The notes: a model not told the origin generated them from the letters alone. A DNA stretch of 64,000 nt from Oceanobacillus luteolus (GCF_023715655.1 NZ_JAMBON010000002.1:62001-126000); one strand, 5' to 3'; counted from the first letter of the stretch, positions 56,805 through 64,000 are shown. Numbers and translations are program-made.

Positions 56805-57426
56805 AGTTCTATTTGCTGATGATCATGAAATGGTTCGTATTGGTGTTGCTTCTTATTTATCAGCACAACCGGATATTGAAGTCATCGCAGAAGCTGATGA
56901 TGGGGAACCAGCAGTCAAATTGGCGCTCGAACTTAAGCCTAATATTATATTAATGGATTTGGTTATGAAGAAAATGGACGGTATTGAAGCGACTAAGCGT
57001 ATTCTGAAAGAGTGGCCAGAGGCTAAAATCATCATTGTTACGAGCTTTCTTGATGATGAGAAGGTATACCCGGCGTTGGAAGCAGGTGCAACAAGCTATT
57101 TATTGAAAACATCCAAGGCAGATGAAATTGCAGAAGCCATTCGTGCGACTTATGACGGGCAAACGGTTTTAGAACCGGAAGTGACAGGTAAGTTGATGAA
57201 TCGCATGAGAAAACCAAAGGAAGAAAAGCTTCATGAACAATTGACCGAGAGGGAAAAAGAAGTACTTCTTCTGCTTGCTGCTGGAAAAACGAATCAAGAG
57301 ATAGCAGATGAATTGTTCATTGCGTTAAAAACAGTGAAAGTACACGTTAGTAACATTCTCGCTAAGTTGGAAGTCCAAGATCGGACCCAAGCTGTTATCT
57401 ATGCATTTCAACACGATTTAGTTTAA
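56797..57426 (+). CDS. liaR: Response regulator LiaR (NarL/FixJ family)
   Basis: 209 residues. The receiver domain has acidic residues in [12 protein letters not shown], the phosphorylated aspartate in [14 protein letters not shown] (near 54) and lysine in YLLKTSKA. The C-terminal LuxR-type helix-turn-helix is [20 protein letters not shown] and onward to [12 protein letters not shown]. It activates liaIH. Last gene of the operon. No obvious terminator follows; an AT-rich region leads to the cwlO-like gene. Confidence 0.95.
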   Translation: MIRVLFADDHEMVRIGVASYLSAQPDIEVIAEADDGEPAVKLALELKPNIILMDLVMKKMDGIEATKRILKEWPEAKIIIVTSFLDDEKVYPALEAGATSYLLKTSKADEIAEAIRATYDGQTVLEPEVTGKLMNRMRKPKEEKLHEQLTEREKEVLLLLAAGKTNQEIADELFIALKTVKVHVSNILAKLEVQDRTQAVIYAFQHDLV

Positions 57427-57739
57427 CTTTTACTGTATCAAAAGAACTAAAAATATTCAAAACTTAAATTGATTTCACTTACAGTTGAAAATGTAACGTC
57501 TAAACATGTAGTATTTCCAAGGAAAACTTCATGTTTTTTCGTTTATAAAGAAACATTTTGTCATTAATTGAAATATAATTGTAATATAACGATAACACGG
57601 CTGAAATTTAACGGTGCTATACTACCTTTGAACTAACAATATCATACATAAAATATTATCCACGAACTTGCATGTAACAACCTGGCAATCATACATAGAG
57701 AAAAAGCATTAGTAGTGTAGGAAATGGGGAGCAATTAAG
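57427..57739 (+). other. Intergenic region upstream of the CwlO-like endopeptidase, with candidate WalR site
   Basis: AT-rich with no gene. TGTAAT-N5-GATAAC at 57580-57596 partly matches the WalR box (two TGTWAH halves five bases apart), and a TATACT -10-like hexamer follows at 57618-57623. WalR controls cwlO in B. subtilis, so the site is plausible, though its second half has two mismatches. Confidence 0.4.
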
Positions 57740-59005
57740 TTGAAAAAATCATTTGTAACTCTCGCTACAGTTACCGTTGTAGGTTTTGGCAGTGTGTTTT
57801 TCACTATGCCGGCAGCAGCTGAAACTTTAGATGAATTGAAAAGTAAACAAACTCAAATCAAAGAAGAAAGACAAGATATCAAAGCGAATTTATCCGATGC
57901 TGAAGCTGAAATAGCTGATTTGTTGATTGATTTGGAAAAATTAAATGACGAAATTGATAAAGTAAACAAAGCGCTTGCTGAAAATAAAGAAACAATGGAG
58001 AAAAATGAAAAATCCATAACAAAAACTGAGAATAAAATAGAAAAGCTCGAAAAAGAAATCAAAGAACTTGAGGAAATGATTGAGAAACGTTTTGAAATAT
58101 TGAAAGAACGTGCTGTTTCTTACCAAAAAAATGGTGGTAACGTTTCATACATAGAAGTACTTTTCGGATCCCAAAGCTTTATGGACTTCATTAGCCGCGT
58201 CAGTGCAATCAATAAGATTACTGAATCTGATGCTAATTTGATGGAGGAAATCGAAAAAGATAAAATAAAAGTTGAAGAGAAACAAGATGAAGTTCTTGTT
58301 AAGCTCGATGAATTGAAAGAATTAAGAGTTGAACTTGAAGGAATGCAACAGCTTATTAAAGATCAGCAAAAGCAAAATGAAGAAAAGAAAGCTGAATTGA
58401 AACAAAAAGAGGAAACTCTTGTTGCAAAAGTAAGTGACTTAGAGATGAAAGACAGTGAACTTGCTTCATTAGAAAGAGAAGTAAGACAAAATATCGACGT
58501 ATTGACTCAGCCGGCAGCTGATGTGAAAGTTGCAAGCTCAAGTACAGATGCTTCAAATAAAGGCGATAAATTGACTACTGTTGCAAAAACAGAGTCTAAA
58601 TCTAAATCTTCCGATTCATCTTCTAGACCAGCAGCAACTGGTGGTGTACAAACTGCAATAAATGCTGGTTTCGACCACTTAGGAACTCCTTACGTGTGGG
58701 GAGGTAAATCACCAGGCGGATTTGATTGTTCTGGTTTTGTATCTTGGGCATTTGCACAAGGCGGAATTTCAATTCCATCAAGTACCTCAGCTTTAGCATC
58801 AACTGGTACGAAAGTATCTGCTAGTGATATGCAACCGGGAGATATTGTGTTCTTCAACACTTATAAAACGAACGGTCATGTAGGTATTTATCTTGGTGGC
58901 GGTAAGTTTATCGGTGCACAAAACTCAACTGGTTTAGCAGTTGCAGACATGTCATCTGGATACTGGGCTGATAAATTTGCTGGTCACGTACGTAGTGTAA
59001 GATAA
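57740..59005 (+). CDS. CwlO-like peptidoglycan DL-endopeptidase (NlpC/P60)
   Basis: 421 residues from TTG 57740 after GGGGAGC. A signal peptide (MKKSFVTLATVTVVGFGSVF, cleavage near AAAET) is followed by a long coiled coil (about 30-245) like that of CwlO/PcsB, a serine-rich linker (about 275-300), and an NlpC/P60 domain: PYVWGGKSPGGFDCSGFVSW with the catalytic cysteine, NGHVGIYLGGG with the histidine. It cuts the D-Glu to diaminopimelate bond of side peptides during elongation; in Bacillus FtsEX controls it through the coiled coil. A terminator follows. Confidence 0.93.
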   Translation: MKKSFVTLATVTVVGFGSVFFTMPAAAETLDELKSKQTQIKEERQDIKANLSDAEAEIADLLIDLEKLNDEIDKVNKALAENKETMEKNEKSITKTENKIEKLEKEIKELEEMIEKRFEILKERAVSYQKNGGNVSYIEVLFGSQSFMDFISRVSAINKITESDANLMEEIEKDKIKVEEKQDEVLVKLDELKELRVELEGMQQLIKDQQKQNEEKKAELKQKEETLVAKVSDLEMKDSELASLEREVRQNIDVLTQPAADVKVASSSTDASNKGDKLTTVAKTESKSKSSDSSSRPAATGGVQTAINAGFDHLGTPYVWGGKSPGGFDCSGFVSWAFAQGGISIPSSTSALASTGTKVSASDMQPGDIVFFNTYKTNGHVGIYLGGGKFIGAQNSTGLAVADMSSGYWADKFAGHVRSVR

Positions 59006-59024
59006 TTATCCTTTATAAAACGAC

Positions 59025-59056
59025 AAAATCCATCCTTGATTGGATGGATTTTTTTG
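59025..59056 (+). terminator. Terminator after the endopeptidase gene
   Basis: AAATCCATCC, TTGATT, GGATGGATTT then T-run. Confidence 0.9.
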
Positions 59057-59293
59057 TTTTTATAAATGATGTTTTTGGTTAACGATCTAATCTAATATTT
59101 TATAAAATAGTAGTTCTTCAATATAGACTCAATTCCACTGATATATTATAATAATTACAAGATAAGTGGGTGATTTTAATGGGAAGGTAAAACTTAAAAT
59201 TGTAATGAATTTATTGTTCAATCAAGATGGTTTTACCGTCAGTGATTGGACATCAACAAATGTACGGAATATATATTTGAATAGCTTAAAATT
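59057..59293 (+). other. Long leader/intergenic region ahead of the CorC-like gene
   Basis: AT-rich, no gene. A few start-like codons (for example ATG 59179 in GGGTGATTTTAATG) open only into three-codon frames. No known riboswitch could be recognised. The stretch ends in the strong AGGAGGTGA described separately. Confidence 0.5.
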
Positions 59294-59336
59294 AGGAGGT
59301 GAAGTTCCTATTGCCCCGCAATAGGAACATTAATTG
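59294..59336 (+). promoter_or_regulatory. Shine-Dalgarno and TTG start separated by a perfect 11-bp hairpin
   Basis: AGGAGGTGA lies at 59294-59302 but the family-consistent start codon TTG is at 59334, 34 bases after AGGAGG. Between them GTTCCTATTGC (59304-59314), loop CCC, GCAATAGGAAC (59318-59328) form a perfect stem. If the stem is folded the effective distance from AGGAGG to TTG is nine bases, an ideal spacing. A competing 22-codon frame begins at TTG 59311 inside the stem. Confidence 0.75.
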
Positions 59337-60626
59337 GACGTATTGCCCATATTTAACTTACTTGCGGTTGCAGCACTGATTGGACTGACAGCATTTTTCG
59401 TAGCAGCGGAATTTGCTATAGTTAAAATCAGGAGCACGCAACTTGAACCACATATCGAAGAGGGTAAAAGATCAGCAGTTGCTGGAAAAAAAGTAGTTAC
59501 TCACTTAGATGAATATTTATCAGCATGTCAGCTAGGAATCACACTTACTGCATTAGGAATCGGACGTCTGGCAGAACCAACATTCGAGAAAATGTTACAT
59601 CCAGTGCTCGCCTATTTTAATATTGGTGATGCAATGGTTACGACACTCTCCATCGTAATCTCTTTTCTTTTTGCAACCTTCTTGCACGTTGTCATCGGGG
59701 AATTAGCACCGAAAACAATTGCGATTCAAAAAGCAGAAGAAGTTACACTATTAGTTTCCAGACCACTTATTTGGTTTTACCGACTGCTCTATCCGTTCAT
59801 TTGGTTATTGAATGGTACTGCACGTTTAATTGTAAAAGCATTAGGGTTTAAACCGATGAGCAGCCACGAAGAAACACATACCGAAGAGGAACTTCGCTTA
59901 ATATTAGCTGACAGCTATAAAAGTGGTGAGATTAATCAAGCAGAAATGATGTATGTCAACAACATTTTTGATTTTGATGAGCGAGTAGCAAGGGAAATCA
60001 TGATACCACGAACAGAAATGGTATATTTCTTAAAAAATGATACTTTTGAAGATAATCTTAATGTAATCTTGGACGGTCAATTTACAAGATACCCTGTAGC
60101 TGATGAAGATAAGGATAATATTATTGGTTTAGTTAACTTAAAAGAAATCTTTACAGGCCATCTTCAGGACAAAAATGTTTCCATTGAACAGTTTATCCGG
60201 CCAATTCTTCACGTATCGGAAGCGACGCCGATTAAACAAGTTCTTCTTAAAATGCAAAAAGAACGTATTCATATGGCGATTGTAAATGATGAATATGGTG
60301 GTACAGCAGGATTAATCACTGTAGAAGATATACTGGAAGAAATTGTTGGAGATATCCGAGATGAGTTTGATGAGGATGAAATACCTGATGTACAGGAAGT
60401 AAATGATAAGATATTGATTGTTTCTGGTAAGCTTCATCTGGAAGATTTGAATCAAATTCTGGGAATTGAATTGGATGATGATGAAGTAGATACAATAGGT
60501 GGTTGGATGTTTACATCGAACCTTGATGCTCAGGAAGGTGTCGTCATTGATTATGAAGAACACCGCTTCGTCATTGAAGAAATGGATGGGTATCAAATTA
60601 AGAAAGTGAAAATAATAAAACCATAA
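59334..60626 (+). CDS. CNNM/CorC (HlyC/CorC) family membrane protein with CBS domains
   Basis: 430 residues. The N-terminus MDVLPIFNLLAVAALIGLTA then FFVAAEFAIVK aligns with relatives such as B. subtilis YhdP, supporting TTG 59334 as start. Residues about 1-190 are the DUF21/CNNM membrane domain (EYLSACQLGITLTALGIGRLAEP, VVGELAPKTIAIQKAE-like VIGELAPKTIAIQKAEE). Two CBS domains (about 205-330, MIPRTEMVYF, DEYGGTAGLITVEDILEEIVG) and a C-terminal CorC/HlyC domain follow. The family exports magnesium or other divalent ions. The leader has an unusual hairpin between ribosome binding site and start. Confidence 0.93.
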   Translation: MDVLPIFNLLAVAALIGLTAFFVAAEFAIVKIRSTQLEPHIEEGKRSAVAGKKVVTHLDEYLSACQLGITLTALGIGRLAEPTFEKMLHPVLAYFNIGDAMVTTLSIVISFLFATFLHVVIGELAPKTIAIQKAEEVTLLVSRPLIWFYRLLYPFIWLLNGTARLIVKALGFKPMSSHEETHTEEELRLILADSYKSGEINQAEMMYVNNIFDFDERVAREIMIPRTEMVYFLKNDTFEDNLNVILDGQFTRYPVADEDKDNIIGLVNLKEIFTGHLQDKNVSIEQFIRPILHVSEATPIKQVLLKMQKERIHMAIVNDEYGGTAGLITVEDILEEIVGDIRDEFDEDEIPDVQEVNDKILIVSGKLHLEDLNQILGIELDDDEVDTIGGWMFTSNLDAQEGVVIDYEEHRFVIEEMDGYQIKKVKIIKP

Positions 60627-60638
60627 TAATATATACTG

Positions 60639-60665
60639 GACGAGCAGATTGCTCGTCCTTTTAAT
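60639..60665 (+). terminator. Terminator after CorC-like gene
   Basis: GGACGAGCA, GAT, TGCTCGTCC, then TTTTAAT. Confidence 0.9.
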
Positions 60666-60797
60666 AGGAAAACCACCTGAACGCAACGGGCAATTCATAT
60701 GGGTTAAGAGACCTTGGTGATGGAGTGGAAGTCATTGGTAGATAAAATGACGATGTTAAGTTCTTTCTGTCTTAATGATCAGTCTCTTGACTATCCA

Positions 60798-60826
60798 TTG
60801 AAAATTGTAAGTACGTTCTATATAAT
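60798..60826 (+). promoter_or_regulatory. Sigma-A promoter of the guanidine riboswitch operon
   Basis: TTGAAA (60798-60803), exactly 17 bases, TATAAT (60821-60826). The -10 is embedded in GTTCTAT-ATA-ATAGAAC, a perfect inverted repeat that could also bind a protein. Confidence 0.85.
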
Positions 60827-60850
60827 AGAACTTAATTGCATAGTAAAAGG

Positions 60851-60940
60851 TTTTCTAGGGTTCCGCAATTTTACGTTGGCCTGGTCCAAGGGAAAACCCA
60901 CAGCATTGCTGTGACACGGACGGATAAAAGCCTAGGAGAT
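60851..60940 (+). ncRNA. Guanidine-I (ykkC) riboswitch
   Basis: The conserved blocks of the ykkC class occur in order: CTAGGGTTCCGC (60855 on), GGCCTGGTCCAAGGGAAAAC then CCACA, GACACGGACGGATAAAAGCC and TAGGAGA. A variable hairpin (CAGCATTGCTG) separates them. In this class bound guanidinium stabilises the aptamer and prevents the downstream terminator, turning on guanidine exporters. The aptamer's 3' end (AGCCTAGGAGA) is the 5' arm of the terminator at 60929-60971, giving a clear switch. The two SMR genes follow directly. Confidence 0.93.
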
Positions 60941-60971
60941 ACTGTTTTTACAGTTTCTCCTAGGCTTTTTT
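60929..60971 (+). terminator. Riboswitch expression-platform terminator
   Basis: AGCCTAGGAGA-T-ACTG, TTTTTA, CAGT-T-TCTCCTAGGCT, then TTTTTT. The 5' arm is shared with the riboswitch aptamer. Confidence 0.93.
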
Positions 60972-61004
60972 ATGTCGGGATTATAGAAAATTGGAGGTGC
61001 TTCA

Positions 61005-61346
61005 ATGACTAAAGATTGGATGAAAGTTTTTATTGCAGCTTTTTTTGAGGTGTTTTGGGTGATTGGTTTAAAATACGCATCTGATTTTTGGACATGGGCT
61101 GGTACAGCTGTTGCTATTTTCATCAGCTTTTATCTAATGATAATGGCTGGGCGAAAATTGCCGGTCGGAACGGTGTATGCCATTTTTGTAGGGTTGGGTA
61201 CAGCGGGTACGGTATTTTCGGAGATTGTATTTTTTAATGAGCCATTTGAAGTCGTGAAGATTATTTTGATTATTATTTTGTTGTCGGGTGTTATCGGTTT
61301 GAAATTGGTCACACCAAACGATATTGAGGAAGGGGATGAGTCATAA
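61005..61346 (+). CDS. ykkC: SMR family guanidinium exporter subunit (YkkC-like)
   Basis: 113 residues from ATG 61005 after GGAGG. Four membrane helices. The first contains the conserved glutamate in [20 protein letters not shown] that binds the cation in SMR proteins, and [20 protein letters not shown] is the Gdx-type signature helix. With the following gene it should form a heteromeric guanidinium/proton antiporter. The tail ([10 protein letters not shown]) is acidic. Control by the guanidine-I riboswitch upstream makes the substrate assignment stronger than sequence alone would. Its stop overlaps the next start (TAATG). Confidence 0.94.
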   Translation: MTKDWMKVFIAAFFEVFWVIGLKYASDFWTWAGTAVAIFISFYLMIMAGRKLPVGTVYAIFVGLGTAGTVFSEIVFFNEPFEVVKIILIIILLSGVIGLKLVTPNDIEEGDES

Positions 61347-61660
61347 TGGCTTGGTTAGCTTTAGTTTGTGCTGGTTTGTTTGAAATGTTGGGAGTATTAA
61401 TGATAAACAAACTGCATAAAGACCGTACGTGGCAATCTTTCTTTTACTTGATTACTTCATTTAGTATAAGTTTTATATTGCTTGGCTACTCCATGGAAAC
61501 TCTTCCAATGGGTACCGCTTATGCCATCTGGACGGGAATTGGTGCAACTGGGGGAGCGATTTTAGGCATGATTTTTTATGGTGAGTCAAAAGATTGGAGA
61601 AGAATGGTCTTTATAGGCATGATATTATGTGCTACCATCGGTCTGAAACTCGTTTCCTAG
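61346..61660 (+). CDS. ykkD: SMR family guanidinium exporter subunit (YkkD-like)
   Basis: 104 residues, translationally coupled to the preceding gene. Four helices, with the membrane glutamate in LVCAGLFEMLGVLMINKL and the signature LPMGTAYAIWTGIGATGGAI. Paired SMR subunits such as YkkC-YkkD of B. subtilis insert in opposite orientation; the charge pattern of the loops fits that idea, though I did not compute it. Broad drug export was earlier reported for this pair, but the riboswitch indicates guanidine as native substrate. Confidence 0.94.
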   Translation: MAWLALVCAGLFEMLGVLMINKLHKDRTWQSFFYLITSFSISFILLGYSMETLPMGTAYAIWTGIGATGGAILGMIFYGESKDWRRMVFIGMILCATIGLKLVS

Positions 61661-61806
61661 TCTGCAAAGGCAGATAGATTCTTGTCTAGCTTGAAAATTA
61701 GCTTTCTCTAGGACTAAATTAACTAATTACATCATATGTTTAATCACACCATATTAAGGGTAAATACTAGGAGAACCAAATTACCTTTTCAATAGGAGGC
61801 GGTTGA

Positions 61807-62610
61807 ATGAGTTTCACCATTTCGGAAACGATTGCCTGGCTTCGAAATGTGCACAAAGACGGGGCCGACAAGGTGTTTACAATGTATCTCAATACAGATC
61901 GTTCCGATAAGGAGCAGCAGGGTGGAGAGTGGAAAATTCATTTCAAAAATGGTATGCGTAATTTCGAAAAATACTTAAAGCAGGATAGCAATAAAGAGGA
62001 ACTGGCTAACTTTCAAAAAGTTAAAAAGAAGGTTACGAATTTCATTAAAGAACATGAACAAAGTTTCCAAAAAGGTGTCATTGTTTTCGCTAGTGCAGAT
62101 GATGACGTTTGGTTTGCTAAGTGCGTACAAATGCGTTTGAAAGATGAATTTTATTGGCAAGAGACTCCGGAAATCCATCAGCTTGTTGAGTTAAGGGAAA
62201 GGTATCCGAAGATTGGTGTTATACTTGTTCAGCAAAATCAGGTTAAGGTGATAGATTCGGAAACAAACAGAATTAAAGATACAAAAGTATTTGAATTGGA
62301 TGTGGATACTGAAGATTGGAAGGTACAAGGTACGCGACGTGTTCATACAACTGGTGCGGGTGGACCTAATATGCAGAAGGATAACTTTGCATCCCGTTTC
62401 GCAGCAAACCAACAGCGTTGGTATAAGAAAATAGCTCCTAGGTTGGATAAGCTGGCGAAGGATTATCAGTGGGAGCGAATCTATTTGATAGGTGAGGCGG
62501 ACAGCACAAAAGAATTGGAGAAATCAATGAACAAGCAGATTGATGCTGTATTGCAGAAGAATATGTTAGATCATGAGGAAACAAAAGTGCTTGAAGAAGT
62601 GCTTGCTTAA
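61807..62610 (+). CDS. Bacterial aeRF1-type release-factor-like protein (VLRF1/baeRF)
   Basis: 267 residues from ATG 61807 after AGGAGGCGG. The protein follows the plan of bacterial homologues of archaeal/eukaryal release factor 1: an alpha-beta N-terminal domain (TISETIAWLRNVHK...DKVFTMYLNTDRSD) and a central loop RRVHTTGAGGPNMQKDNFAS then RFAANQQRWYKKIA, where GAGGPN stands near the position of the GGQ peptidyl-hydrolysis loop. Such proteins are thought to rescue stalled or damaged ribosomes or to cleave peptidyl-tRNA on split subunits. The family call is from memory of the motif; catalytic competence is uncertain because the glutamine is absent. Confidence 0.75.
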   Translation: MSFTISETIAWLRNVHKDGADKVFTMYLNTDRSDKEQQGGEWKIHFKNGMRNFEKYLKQDSNKEELANFQKVKKKVTNFIKEHEQSFQKGVIVFASADDDVWFAKCVQMRLKDEFYWQETPEIHQLVELRERYPKIGVILVQQNQVKVIDSETNRIKDTKVFELDVDTEDWKVQGTRRVHTTGAGGPNMQKDNFASRFAANQQRWYKKIAPRLDKLAKDYQWERIYLIGEADSTKELEKSMNKQIDAVLQKNMLDHEETKVLEEVLA

Positions 62611-62616
62611 TAATAA

Positions 62617-62643
62617 GAAGGAAGGTCGATTCGACCTTCCTTC
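62617..62643. terminator. Bidirectional terminator between release-factor-like and SH3 genes
   Basis: GAAGGAAGGTCG, ATT, CGACCTTCCTTC: 12 perfect pairs. It overlaps the stop codon of the minus-strand SH3 gene. Confidence 0.85.
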
Positions 62644-63088
62644 ATTCTTCTGATAAATACTCTTCATTTACATAACCTTCAAATTCGTCCGTAATCACTT
62701 TTACCCACTTATCACCGTTATCTTCTACTTGAACTTCTTGTCCCTGGACTAGGAGGCCGGCAATTTCATAATCAATTCCAGGACCGGTTCTAGCATTCAG
62801 CGTTTCTGCGACCACAGTCCTCGTGGAAAGGGTGATCTCAGCATCTGTTGAATCTTCTTCAGCTTCCTCCGTATCGTCATTTTCATTAAGTACAGAACCT
62901 GCTGCTCCGGCCACTGAGTCGGTTTCCTCGTCGTTATCTCCGTCATTATCACTTGCGTTCGTTTCTGCTGTTGGTATATCAGTGAACTCGGGGTTGTTGA
63001 AATTTTGTTGCATAATCACTACGAAAGCTATAAATGCGAGAGAAAGAATAGTAAGTAAAATTGCAAAAAAGGTTTGACGTTTTTTCAT
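62642..63088 (-). CDS. Membrane-anchored SH3 (SH3b) domain protein
   Basis: 148 residues. One N-terminal membrane segment (about 7-27, FFAILLTILSLAFIAFVVIM) is followed by a highly acidic, disordered linker (about 38-85, rich in D, E, S, N). An SH3b domain at about 90-148 (VVAETLNARTGPGIDYEIAGLLVQGQEVQVEDNGDKWVKVITDEFEGYVNEEYL) closes it. SH3b domains bind peptidoglycan or peptides, so it likely acts at the outer face of the membrane. The acidic linker again fits a salt-tolerant host. Its promoter region contains a TGTCGAA palindrome. It lies downstream of zur but beyond zur's terminator. Confidence 0.85.
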   Translation of the reverse strand: MKKRQTFFAILLTILSLAFIAFVVIMQQNFNNPEFTDIPTAETNASDNDGDNDEETDSVAGAAGSVLNENDDTEEAEEDSTDAEITLSTRTVVAETLNARTGPGIDYEIAGLLVQGQEVQVEDNGDKWVKVITDEFEGYVNEEYLSEE

Positions 63089-63152
63089 TTTAAAGCTCCT
63101 AAACTATGATATCTAGTAGTAGTATACATGAATTCGCAGTAAATGTCTTTCA

Positions 63153-63170
63153 TTGTCGAATACGCGACAA
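63153..63170 (-). promoter_or_regulatory. Inverted TGTCGAA / TTGTCGCG element before the SH3 gene
   Basis: TTGTCGAATACGCGACAA contains a perfect 0A-box core (TGTCGAA) and an inverted TTGTCG/CGACAA pair. It lies 65 bases before the SH3 gene start on the minus strand, in promoter position. Spo0A control is a suggestion only. Confidence 0.4.
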
Positions 63171-63205
63171 AAAAATGAGGTACTGACTTTCTAGTCGGTA
63201 CCTCT
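63170..63205 (-). terminator. Terminator after zur (minus strand)
   Basis: Read on the minus strand: GAGGTACCGACT, AGAA, AGTCAGTACCTC, then ATTTTTTT. Confidence 0.9.
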
Positions 63206-63231
63206 AAACGTCTTCTTTATATTTGAACTGA

Positions 63232-63636
63232 TTAACAACTTGGACAGAGCCCATAGATTTCAAATTTATGATCTTCAATTCGATAATCGGGAAGTTTATT
63301 CTCCACTTCTTCCATAGGACATACATTTATCTCTTTTGTTTTGCCACAGGAACTGCATATAAAATGATGATGATGGTGGGTTGTGCATTTCATCCGAAAA
63401 TGTTTTTCTCCATTTAACTCCGTGTTTTCCAGAATTTTCATTTCTGCATATAAATGTAGGTTACGATAAACCGTATCGGGACTAATGCCTTCATATTTTT
63501 CTTCCATAAATTGCAAAAGGTCTTTTGCTGTGCGGTAACCATCCGCTTGTTCAAAAAATGCTAAAATGTCTTTTCTGCGTCCTGTTGTCTTGTATCCTTT
63601 TTTGGTTAGTATTTCTATAGCTTGCTTAACATCCAT
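63232..63636 (-). CDS. zur: Fur family zinc-uptake regulator (Zur-like)
   Basis: 134 residues. The N-terminal winged helix reads GYKTTGRRKDILAFFEQADGYRTAKDLL, with ISPDTVYRNLHLYAEMKIL as recognition region. The metal-binding half has CTTHHHHHFICSSCGKTKEI and a C-terminal CPSC; the two CxxC pairs make the structural zinc site. Location directly after znuB (its ATG shares one base with the znuB stop) marks it as Zur rather than Fur or PerR. With zinc bound it represses uptake genes. It is the last gene of the znu operon. Confidence 0.92.
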   Translation of the reverse strand: MDVKQAIEILTKKGYKTTGRRKDILAFFEQADGYRTAKDLLQFMEEKYEGISPDTVYRNLHLYAEMKILENTELNGEKHFRMKCTTHHHHHFICSSCGKTKEINVCPMEEVENKLPDYRIEDHKFEIYGLCPSC

Positions 63637-64000
63637 TAGGCTTCCCTCATTTCATTTGTTGACTTACGACTCCGTTTATAACCAATGGACAATAATAAAA
63701 TCGTAACGGCAATCATGACAATTGTTCCACCAGGTGGAATGCTCAAATAATATCCTGATACAATACCAATGATAACAGAAATTTCACCGAATAGGATAGA
63801 GAGTAGCATCATTTGCTTAAACCCTTTTGAAATTCGCATAGCAGCAGCCACTGGTAAGGTCATCAAAGCCGACACAAGCAGTACTCCGACGATCCGAATG
63901 GAAGCTGCAATTACAAGCGATGTGAGTACAATAAATAATAGATGTATCCGTTTCGTATGAATACCGGAAATTGTTGCATGCTCTTCATCAAAGGAAAGGG
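63636..64000 (-). CDS. znuB: Zinc ABC transporter permease ZnuB (partial, N-terminus beyond the window)
   Basis: The minus-strand frame is open from the right edge to TAA at 63636-63638. From the edge it reads LSFDEEHATISGIHTKRIHL, followed by membrane helices (IVLTSLVIAASIRIVGVLLV, MMLLSILFGEISVIIGIVSG, TIVMIAVTILLL). The DEEHATISGIHTKR loop and the VGVLLVSALMTLPVAAA helix are signatures of ABC-3 permeases for zinc or manganese. Coupling to a Zur-type regulator points to zinc. At least 121 residues are present of an expected about 280. The ATP-binding gene znuC should lie just beyond the edge. Confidence 0.93.
   Translation of the reverse strand, partial: LSFDEEHATISGIHTKRIHLLFIVLTSLVIAASIRIVGVLLVSALMTLPVAAAMRISKGFKQMMLLSILFGEISVIIGIVSGYYLSIPPGGTIVMIAVTILLLSIGYKRSRKSTNEMREA

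Overview
The window reads as chromosome of a low-GC Gram-positive rod of the family Bacillaceae. The cggR-gapA-pgk-tpiA-gpmI-eno block, secG-estA-rnr-smpB-ssrA, Spx, LiaFSR, a CwlO-type endopeptidase and a Zur-type regulator are all Bacillus-like. Very acidic linkers on secreted proteins (the OppA and SH3 lipid/membrane-anchored proteins) and the overall gene set point towards a salt-tolerant relative such as Oceanobacillus, Virgibacillus or Ornithinibacillus; this last step is inference, since no 16S gene is present.

Region 1 (1 to about 10.55 kb) is the right end of a siphovirus-type prophage: tape-measure C-terminus, distal tail protein, long tail-spike protein, small late genes, holin and an amidase-LysM endolysin. 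It is followed by a cargo pair that looks like a Panacea-antitoxin/PemK-like toxin operon and a small membrane protein. The prophage appears to end at a 3' fragment of a tRNA-Arg gene plus the old tRNA terminator (10518-10601), i.e. a candidate attR. Just outside lies a second, nearly identical amidase gene.

Region 2 (12.1-20.8 kb): aroK and an RNase H-like gene on the minus strand, then an oligopeptide ABC transporter in the order DFABC, the sigma-54 factor rpoN and a glutaredoxin-like protein. Region 3 (20.8-28.1 kb): the complete lower-glycolysis operon behind its repressor CggR, with a recognisable promoter and operator. Between eno and the next gene lies a striking 0.9 kb array of 106-bp tandem units, each made of two alternating 53-bp hairpin elements.

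Region 4 (29-42.4 kb): nitroreductase, PTS enzyme I separated from ptsH and coupled to a lipase-like gene, then secG, carboxylesterase, RNase R, a ZIP metal transporter, SmpB and tmRNA, followed by small orphan genes, a HAD phosphatase, YkuK and an alpha/beta hydrolase. Region 5 (42.4-46.3 kb): a glyoxylate-shunt operon (a 35-residue zinc-ribbon protein, aceB, aceA) with repeated palindromic operator-like sites, then spx. Region 6 (46.3-49.5 kb): an ECF sigma factor carrying an in-frame TGA, a membrane anti-sigma-like protein and a large membrane-anchored TPR protein.

Region 7 (49.5-64 kb): hemolysin III, DUF1836, M42 peptidase, a luciferase-like oxidoreductase and DedA; the envelope-stress operon liaI-liaH-liaF-liaS-liaR; a CwlO-like endopeptidase; a CorC/HlyC protein whose Shine-Dalgarno sequence is separated from its TTG start by a perfect 11-bp hairpin; a guanidine-I riboswitch controlling a two-subunit SMR exporter; a bacterial aeRF1-like release-factor protein; an SH3 protein; and the zinc-uptake genes zur and znuB, the latter running off the edge. 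No CRISPR array, rRNA or insertion sequence was seen.
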